From an uncultured Gammaproteobacteria bacterium (lineage in GTDB: Bacteria; Pseudomonadota; Gammaproteobacteria; Pseudomonadales; Azotimanducaceae_A), in assembly GCA_913041025.1 (NCBI GenBank), contig CAJWGQ010000139.1, positions 1 to 7,590 of the forward strand: a stretch of 7,590 nt of DNA, read 5' to 3'. The first letter of the stretch is position 1, and each line of letters begins with the position of its first letter. Below, one piece after another: positions 1-4,534 of the stretch. The translations under genes were made by a program, and so were the position numbers. A model generated the notes under the pieces. The model was not told the origin of the DNA. It did not search any database and was given only the letters and a program-made list of their open reading frames with translations.

Positions 1-1
1 C

Positions 2-451
2 AGAAAGGGCGATCCATGGTCGGGTCAGGTGGCTTTACCGGGGGGAAGAGCCTCAGGAGAGGAAGATGCTTTTACTGTTGCTGAGCGAGAGACATTCGAA
101 GAGGTAGATATAGTGTTGCCCAGAGCGAAATGTATTGGTAGATTGGAATCGATCGATGTTTCAAGTAATTTGAATCGCCAGAATTTGCTGCTTTCACCAG
201 TAGTGTATTTCTTAGGAGAGGAGGCAATAGACCAAGCTAAAGTAGCCTCTCCATCAGAAGTGGATTCCGTGTTTTGGGTGCCCATGACCCATCTCTTTAG
301 CCCCAAATCACGTACAACTATAAAGTATCCAAACTCTAAAAAAGGAACTGCGTACCCGGGAATCAGTTTTGAAGACTATATAATTTGGGGGCTGACTTTA
401 CGAGTCCTTCGTAACTTTGGAGAGGCTATAGGTAAGAATTTACCCCATTGA
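2..451 (+). CDS. Nudix hydrolase (CoA-pyrophosphatase-like), 5' end outside the window
   Basis: Nudix hydrolases cleave nucleoside diphosphates linked to another moiety. The frame is open to the left edge and reads K-G-D-P-W-S-G-Q-V-A-L-P-G-G just before the Nudix box, a lead-in typical of the NUDT7/NUDT8 and CoA-pyrophosphatase-like branch. The true start therefore lies upstream, and the internal GTG at 29 is not the start. The Nudix box (G-x5-E-x7-R-E-U-x-E-E-x-G-U) is present as G-RASGE-E-DAFTVAE-RETFEEVDI. The metal-binding R-E-x-x-E-E core is intact, but the usual glycine near the end of the box is aspartate. The visible part is 149 codons, which is most of a Nudix domain. The gene ends 7 bp from the convergent dioxygenase gene, with no terminator hairpin visible. 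Family assignment is firm; the substrate (CoA derivatives or another nucleotide) is inferred. Confidence 0.85.
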   Translation, partial: RKGDPWSGQVALPGGRASGEEDAFTVAERETFEEVDIVLPRAKCIGRLESIDVSSNLNRQNLLLSPVVYFLGEEAIDQAKVASPSEVDSVFWVPMTHLFSPKSRTTIKYPNSKKGTAYPGISFEDYIIWGLTLRVLRNFGEAIGKNLPH

Positions 452-458
452 TCAAGAT

Positions 459-1283
459 TCAACTTGGAATGTCGCCCTCATGGGTTACGCGGTGCATCAC
501 CCTCCTGTATCCATGGTAGTCGTTTAAAGCGTTATGTTGTGCGCATCGATTGTCCCAAAAAGCGAGCGAGCCTTTTTTCCATTTGTACCTGCAAGAAAAC
601 TCTTCCCGTTGTTGCACGGAATAGAGGTATTCCAGAATGCAGCTGCTCTCTTTTATGCTCATTCCCTCAAGATTAAGAGAGTGTGCCGCACTACAGTAAA
701 GTGCTTTTCGGCCAGTTTTCGGATGCGTTCTCACAATGGGATGTATCGCTCTGGTGACGATATCTTTGGAATTTTTAGGTTTTTCCGCTATTCGATGCAC
801 TCTAGTTACAGCAGCATCCGGTTTTTCTGCACTATTTACAGCTGATAAACTTGAGATTAGGTTTTTGAAATTGTCGCTCAGACTCTCGTAAGCTAAATAC
901 ATATTTGCAAATAAGGTGTCTCCTCCAGACTCGGGCACTGTTTCCATACGAAGCATCGATCTCCCGGGCGGTTGAGCATTACTTGATACGTCTGAGTGCC
1001 AACCTTCGCCTGCTACTCGTTTAGAGTGTTCGTTGGCTTTGATCACAATGAGCTCATCCGGGACACCATTTTTGTTGATCGGGGTGGTCAATGGGGTGCC
1101 CAGCTTGTGAGCAAAAGCTGCTTGCTGGTCCATTGTCATGGCCTGATTACGAGCGACGACTACCCCGTATTCGGCAGCCAACTCGTTAAGATGATTTACT
1201 TCACTATCGGTGAACTTGCTGAGTTGGGGGTCATCCGTAAACTCGATACCTAACTTAGGAGTTATGTTTTCGTAATTGAACAT
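459..1283 (-). CDS. TauD/TfdA-family Fe(II)/2-oxoglutarate-dependent dioxygenase
   Basis: This 274-residue cytoplasmic enzyme has the normal length for the TauD/TfdA family, which hydroxylates small acidic substrates using O2 and 2-oxoglutarate. The iron facial triad is visible: H96 and D98 in GWHSD, and the distal H250 in WDNRCAQH. The 2-oxoglutarate contacts are T123 (GGDTLFAN) and R261, with R265 also matching TauD R270, in YRRVMHRVT. The segment HPIVRTHPKTGRKALY (181-196) is another family signature. Placed ungapped against the remembered E. coli TauD sequence, the position of taurine-contacting N95 is G92 here, which argues against taurine as substrate. The gene starts 15 bp after the stop of the LLM oxidoreductase gene, so the two are probably co-transcribed. 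No good Shine-Dalgarno site precedes the ATG, consistent with translation after the upstream gene. The substrate is unknown. Confidence 0.92.
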   Translation of the reverse strand: MFNYENITPKLGIEFTDDPQLSKFTDSEVNHLNELAAEYGVVVARNQAMTMDQQAAFAHKLGTPLTTPINKNGVPDELIVIKANEHSKRVAGEGWHSDVSSNAQPPGRSMLRMETVPESGGDTLFANMYLAYESLSDNFKNLISSLSAVNSAEKPDAAVTRVHRIAEKPKNSKDIVTRAIHPIVRTHPKTGRKALYCSAAHSLNLEGMSIKESSCILEYLYSVQQREEFSCRYKWKKGSLAFWDNRCAQHNALNDYHGYRRVMHRVTHEGDIPS

Positions 1284-1298
1284 GGGCGTTGGCTTCGT

Positions 1299-2294
1299 CT
1301 AGTTTGATTGAGTAGCAGCAATTGACGCTTCCATAGTTGCTTGGGTTACAGCCATCCTGTCATCTCCCCAGGGCATAGGCATTAGAATCGGATGTTCTAC
1401 GCCCGCATCTAAATAAGATTTCACAAATTGTGTCACCTCGTTCTTGGATCCAATAAAGTCGATTGCTTGAATCATTTTTTCGGAAACAGCGTCGACGGCA
1501 CCTTCGCGGTCTTTTTGTTTCTGAAGCGTCCTGATTTGGTCAACTTCTTCACCGAAGCCGGCTTCTTTAAACATTTTCGCGTAACCGTCAGCCATAACGT
1601 AGTTAAACAGATCCCTTTTGGCTGACTTGGCGCCGCGTTCGAACTCCGTGACCGAAGCGTGAACATAGGCAAAAATTTTTGCTTGCCCCCCTTTTCGTAC
1701 TTGATCGATGGATGGCTGAACGTGAGAGGAAGGTAAATAGTTGAGTAAGACACCGTCTGCAACTTCACCGGCTAACTTCAACATCTGAGGATTCAGCGCT
1801 GCCATCACAATTTTAGGTTTGCGTTCTCCCAAGCGCATGCCTAAACGAAAACGTTTGGTCTGAAAATGATCGCCTTCAAATGTAACGGATTCGCCAGATA
1901 GACACTCGCGAAATAAGGCTACGTACTCCCTCATTATACCGATGGGTTTGCTTGTTATTGGTACGCCATGCTGATTGAGAATACCTGGGGCCGAAACTCC
2001 AACTCCCAGCCAGACATCCACATCAGGGTTTAAGGCTTGAAGAGTGGCTGCGGACATAGCGGCCAGTGCCGGGCTTCTGATTTGTATCGGGATGATTCCT
2101 GTCCCTAGGTCTAGATTGGGAGCGGCCTGACTAACAGCTCCTAGCATTGTTAGGGCATCAGTGCCCGTAGCCTCTACGGTCCAGATTGATCGATAACCAA
2201 GAGCTTGAGCTTTACTAGCTATGTTGGTTATAGCTTTAGGTCCAAGAACTCCTAAACTTCCAAAGGTTATCCCCATCGATTTTTGATGTGCCAC
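1299..2294 (-). CDS. LLM-class (luciferase-like) flavin- or F420-dependent oxidoreductase
   Basis: This 331-residue protein belongs to the bacterial luciferase-like superfamily of TIM-barrel enzymes that use FMN or F420. Features seen are an N-terminal GITFGSLGVLGP strand and loop, AQALGYRSIWTVEATGTDALTML (about residues 30-52), LGTGIIPIQIRSP (62-74), the LGVGVSAP loop (96-103) and the REYVALFRECLSG helix (122-134), all in family order. The general look is that of proteins usually annotated as F420-dependent LLM oxidoreductases, but sequence alone does not separate F420 from FMN use. The start is a GTG, chosen because GGAGG lies 10 nt upstream; the next ATG is residue 7, further from that site. 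It is the first gene of a probable operon with the TauD/TfdA dioxygenase. The LLM family also includes SsuD, a sulfonate monooxygenase, so a role in organosulfur breakdown is possible but only inferred. Confidence 0.88.
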   Translation of the reverse strand: MAHQKSMGITFGSLGVLGPKAITNIASKAQALGYRSIWTVEATGTDALTMLGAVSQAAPNLDLGTGIIPIQIRSPALAAMSAATLQALNPDVDVWLGVGVSAPGILNQHGVPITSKPIGIMREYVALFRECLSGESVTFEGDHFQTKRFRLGMRLGERKPKIVMAALNPQMLKLAGEVADGVLLNYLPSSHVQPSIDQVRKGGQAKIFAYVHASVTEFERGAKSAKRDLFNYVMADGYAKMFKEAGFGEEVDQIRTLQKQKDREGAVDAVSEKMIQAIDFIGSKNEVTQFVKSYLDAGVEHPILMPMPWGDDRMAVTQATMEASIAATQSN

Positions 2295-2410
2295 TCTCTT
2301 AATTCCTCCGTAATCTTTTTAAGCAGTTTAACCGATATTTTGTTAGTTGGGATGAAAGGGCGATATCCTGCTCCAGTAATTTAATGATGGCCAATAATGC
2401 AAAGACCAAA

Positions 2411-2448
2411 ATTGATTTTTTGGTTCGAGAAATATTGAAAAAATCAAT
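2411..2448. repeat. Perfect 11-bp AT-rich inverted repeat in the divergent intergenic region
   Basis: The arms ATTGATTTTTT (2411-2421) and AAAAAATCAAT (2438-2448) are exact reverse complements around a 16-nt spacer. The repeat lies about 117 bp from the GTG of the LLM gene and 115 bp from the ATG of the coiled-coil gene. It could be an operator or bent-DNA site for one or both promoters, or a hairpin in a long leader. The AAAAAATC part recurs directly a few bases further on, at about 2454-2462. Function is not known. Confidence 0.5.
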
Positions 2449-2468
2449 GGCTTTAAAAAAATCTTTCG

Positions 2469-2495
2469 TTTGACTTTGATTAACAATACGTCAAA
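2469..2495. promoter_or_regulatory. TTTGAC-N15-GTCAAA inverted repeat overlapping a possible -35 element
   Basis: Two 6-bp half-sites, TTTGAC (2469-2474) and GTCAAA (2490-2495), face each other with 15 bp between them, roughly two helical turns centre to centre. The left half contains TTGACT (2470-2475), a good sigma-70 -35 match for the plus-strand coiled-coil gene, but the hexamer at the expected -10 spacing (AAAAGT) is weak. A regulator binding here could therefore act at that promoter. The promoter call is tentative; the symmetry is directly visible. Confidence 0.3.
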
Positions 2496-2563
2496 AGTTT
2501 ACATCTGCTTGAGTAATTGATCTTGGGTAGGACTCAAACTAACTACGGAAAAGGTTTTAAGCC

Positions 2564-3292
2564 ATGGCTACATCAGCGACTAATAGAAAAAATATAAAGA
2601 AAAATCGTCGAGCAATATTTGAAGTGGAAGGCACTGTGACATCAAATAGAGCTAAGGCGTATGCAACACGTTCAATAATAGAAGAGAATCGAGCTTTGAT
2701 TCTTAAAAACTACACAGCGGCGTTCATGGGTAATAGGCAGCTCGCTAATCAAAATACAGACGATGTTTTCAGAAACAGGAAAGCGATAATTGCAAACATC
2801 GACGCGGAAAATGACGTTCAGCAGAACTTCAAGGAATCCCTAACTAACGAAGCGTCTCTTGAGTTCCTAGAGCATCGAGCTTCACTGAACTCAGCAGTAC
2901 TCTCGGTCAATGAGAAGATGGTCGCTGTCAATCAAATGCTCATCGATATCAACGATACGATTATGTCCGCGAACGAAAGTATCGTTAAGTACAACGCCAA
3001 GCAAATCGCAGCAAACAACAAACTCATTTCCGATGGCCTCAAGCCTTCTAATGCAACACCATCCAGGAATGCTGAGCGGATTAAGCGTAATGCGCAAAGA
3101 AGCAAGGACGTTCAAAAACAAGCCCTCGCAAACTCCAAAAAGATGGATTCGATGAGTGCTCAAATGCAAGCGAACCGTAAGCGTATCGAGAAAAACAGCG
3201 ATAAGATTATGGAGCGTAGAGCTAACATCCTTAAAAATGCGGGTGATATTGCGAAGAATCAACAGAAAATCGCTAAGAAAATTTCTCCTTAA
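2564..3292 (+). CDS. Asn-rich heptad-repeat coiled-coil protein, unknown function
   Basis: This 242-residue protein is rich in Asn (31, about 13%), Lys, Ala, Ile and Arg, and has no Cys or Trp. It has no signal peptide or membrane segment, so it is probably cytoplasmic. Asn recurs every seven residues in four phase blocks: 7, 14, 28, 42, 49; then 57, 64, 71, 78; then 88, 95, 109, 116, 123, 130, 137, 144, 151; then 169, 176, 190, 204, 211, 225, 232. The residue three before each Asn is usually Ile, Val, Leu or Met, giving the heptad I-x-x-N-x-x-x, that is, hydrophobic at a and Asn at d. Phase changes fall at about 50-56, 79-87 and 152-168, the last in a Gly/Pro-containing linker. This predicts long parallel helices, perhaps trimeric. 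The start ATG follows AAAAGG at 9 nt spacing, and a strong terminator follows the stop. It is monocistronic. I have an impression of similar hypothetical proteins in marine bacteria but cannot confirm it. No enzymatic motif is seen. Confidence 0.85.
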   Translation: MATSATNRKNIKKNRRAIFEVEGTVTSNRAKAYATRSIIEENRALILKNYTAAFMGNRQLANQNTDDVFRNRKAIIANIDAENDVQQNFKESLTNEASLEFLEHRASLNSAVLSVNEKMVAVNQMLIDINDTIMSANESIVKYNAKQIAANNKLISDGLKPSNATPSRNAERIKRNAQRSKDVQKQALANSKKMDSMSAQMQANRKRIEKNSDKIMERRANILKNAGDIAKNQQKIAKKISP

Positions 3293-3315
3293 TTTTTCAA
3301 AGGATTAATTGGTTT

Positions 3316-3343
3316 AAAAAGGGGGCTTTTGCCCCTTTTTTTT
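3316..3343. terminator. Intrinsic terminator, probably bidirectional
   Basis: A GC core GGGGC (3322-3326) pairs with GCCCC (3331-3335) around a TTTT loop. It is flanked by AAAAA (3316-3320) and an eight-T run (3336-3343), so the A and T runs extend the stem. In the plus direction it ends the coiled-coil gene, 24 bp after its stop. Read on the minus strand, the same stem is followed by five T residues, so it can also stop transcription from the convergent Ddn-like gene. Confidence 0.9.
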
Positions 3344-3367
3344 GGATTAAGTTTTTGACCGTTATTT

Positions 3368-3814
3368 TTACAAGCTGACGGTGATGGCAACCATTTTTCT
3401 TGCAGCGGTCATTATGTCCTGTTTCACAGGCTCGCCGTTTTGATAACTAACCTTCGCAAAAAATCCATCTACTCTACTATGTCGGCACAGAGCACCTAAG
3501 TATTCATCAATCTGATCTTGGTTATCAATTGTCGCAGTTAACGTTGAGTCCAGCAGCCGTCCCTTGAACCTCGTCTTACTAAACTGAGAGCCTATTAGGT
3601 TTTTCCACCAAATGTTTTCTCGGTCAGTTACACAGCATAGTTTGTCTGGTTCTAGTTCCAGGAAACTTACTGGTATCTTATATATCTTTCCTGTTTTGTT
3701 TCCTTTGACGTGGAGGACCACGACGTTGTTGCTTAGAATCATATGAAGGGGTGATTTCGATAACGCGATAACGGTCGCATTGACGACTTTCCAGAAAAAT
3801 CTTATTGGGTTCAA
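3368..3814 (-). CDS. Ddn-like nitroreductase / deazaflavin-dependent oxidoreductase family protein
   Basis: This 148-residue protein matches the split beta-barrel Ddn/DUF385 group in length and pattern. A short N-terminal helix (PIRFFWKVVNATV) is followed by VVVLHVKGNKTGKIYKIPVS (31-50), where a Gly-x-x-(T/S)-Gly turn precedes a strand and Pro. Then comes CCVTDRENIWWKNLIG (60-75), corresponding to the usual x-W-x-x-N-(L/I) signature. Members bind F420 or flavin and reduce nitro compounds or quinone-like substrates; many are uncharacterised. The assigned start is TTG at 3814. No ATG or GTG is available near the N-terminus and an in-frame stop lies about 36 nt upstream, so the start is uncertain by up to about 11 codons. 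There is no strong Shine-Dalgarno site. A strong hairpin separates it from the upstream minus-strand gene, whose transcript it may share. The exact cofactor is inferred. Confidence 0.68.
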   Translation of the reverse strand: MNPIRFFWKVVNATVIALSKSPLHMILSNNVVVLHVKGNKTGKIYKIPVSFLELEPDKLCCVTDRENIWWKNLIGSQFSKTRFKGRLLDSTLTATIDNQDQIDEYLGALCRHSRVDGFFAKVSYQNGEPVKQDIMTAARKMVAITVSL

Positions 3815-3851
3815 TTGCTTCTTTACGGGCCTTGAGAATTCTATGGATTAG

Positions 3852-3876
3852 CTGGACCGGCTTTAGGCCGGTCCAG
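3852..3876. repeat. Strong 10-bp hairpin between two minus-strand genes, no T tract
   Basis: CTGGACCGGC (3852-3861) and GCCGGTCCAG (3867-3876) pair perfectly around the loop TTTAG. The hairpin begins 10 nt after the stop of the secreted protein gene (minus strand) and ends about 37 nt before the TTG of the Ddn-like gene. No T run follows on either strand, so it is not a canonical intrinsic terminator. Likely roles are protecting the upstream mRNA 3' end, reducing read-through, or masking downstream translation. Confidence 0.6.
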
Positions 3877-3885
3877 GAGGACGGC

Positions 3886-4323
3886 CTACTTTAGTATATA
3901 TACCTCATGCTTGAGAGTATCTCTTCGAGCATCAAAGGTGATGATGTCAAAGTTTTGAGTTCCATCAGCCATGTTGACGACGTTGTGCATAGTGATCGTT
4001 GATCCTTCTCTGCGCCATATACCCTTAAAGAAACCTGCTGCGACCGTGTTCGCATCTACAACTCCACGACCAGAGCCATCTACAAAACCGCCTGTTCGAT
4101 CAGCATTTAGGCTTAGGTTATAGGTAACGTAGACCTTACCGTATTCACCCATCTTTCCTTTTGCGGTGATTACGGTTTTCTCTGTGCCTGTGTTGATCGA
4201 AGTGACCGTCATGATCGAGTCGGGCTGTCGTTTTACCAGACTGATGGATTCATTATCTCCGCTTGCCGCGTGGCTAAATTGACTAAGAGTGAATAGCAAA
4301 ACACTTGTTAAAATTATTCTCAT
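3886..4323 (-). CDS. Secreted protein of unknown function, probably beta-rich
   Basis: I do not recognise this 145-residue protein with confidence. It begins with a clear Sec signal peptide: M-R, a hydrophobic core IILTSVLLFTL, and a cleavage site predicted after A19 in FSHA-ASG. The mature part of about 126 residues has alternating polar and hydrophobic stretches and many glycines (GEYGKVYVTYNLSL at 59-72, GGFVDGSGRGVV at 78-89), which suggests a small periplasmic beta-barrel or sandwich. No cysteines occur in the mature part and no catalytic motif is visible. The ATG is preceded by AGGT about 8 nt upstream, supporting the start. The gene lies upstream of the Ddn-like gene on the same strand with 71 bp between them, including a strong hairpin. 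A calycin- or AOC-barrel-like fold is one idea, with low certainty. Confidence 0.78.
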   Translation of the reverse strand: MRIILTSVLLFTLSQFSHAASGDNESISLVKRQPDSIMTVTSINTGTEKTVITAKGKMGEYGKVYVTYNLSLNADRTGGFVDGSGRGVVDANTVAAGFFKGIWRREGSTITMHNVVNMADGTQNFDIITFDARRDTLKHEVYILK

Positions 4324-4359
4324 ATGTTCTTACCTGTTTAATTGGACATTTAGGTGTTC

Positions 4360-4375
4360 CTAGAGACTTCTCTAG
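4360..4375. repeat. 7-bp inverted repeat upstream of the secreted protein gene
   Basis: CTAGAGA (4360-4366) and TCTCTAG (4369-4375) are exact reverse complements with a 2-bp centre. The element lies 37-52 bp upstream of the secreted protein's ATG (minus strand), a position compatible with an operator near its promoter. No clear -10/-35 pair could be fixed around it, so its role is open. Confidence 0.35.
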
Positions 4376-4534
4376 AAGGCAGGGACTGTAGCATTTTTAC
4401 GCCCTGTTTTTTAGGTTATGGGGCAGAATATTTCGTCTCGGAATGACTTACGAACAAGTGATAAGACTAACGATTTTGAAGTAACAGCTATAGTTTTCAA
4501 ATCGAATATCAGCTGATAGTGTAGGTGAATCGAC

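Noticed and set aside
29..451. Nudix gene starting at the GTG at 29
   Set aside because: The frame continues in perfect family pattern (K-G-D-P-W-S-G-Q) to the left edge, so the gene begins outside the window.
459..1283. Dioxygenase named as taurine dioxygenase TauD
   Set aside because: The catalytic residues match the family, but the taurine-contacting Asn position is Gly and there are no tauABC genes, so only the family name is supported.
2564..3292. Coiled-coil protein as a trimeric autotransporter adhesin or phage tail fibre
   Set aside because: It has no signal peptide, no YadA-like membrane anchor, no head domain and no phage genes nearby. Only the heptad pattern is shared.
4381..4412. 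Possible terminator (CAGGG...CCCTG followed by six T) before the PQQ gene
   Set aside because: The stem is only about 5 bp with a loop near 17 nt, too weak, and no plus-strand gene ends just upstream.
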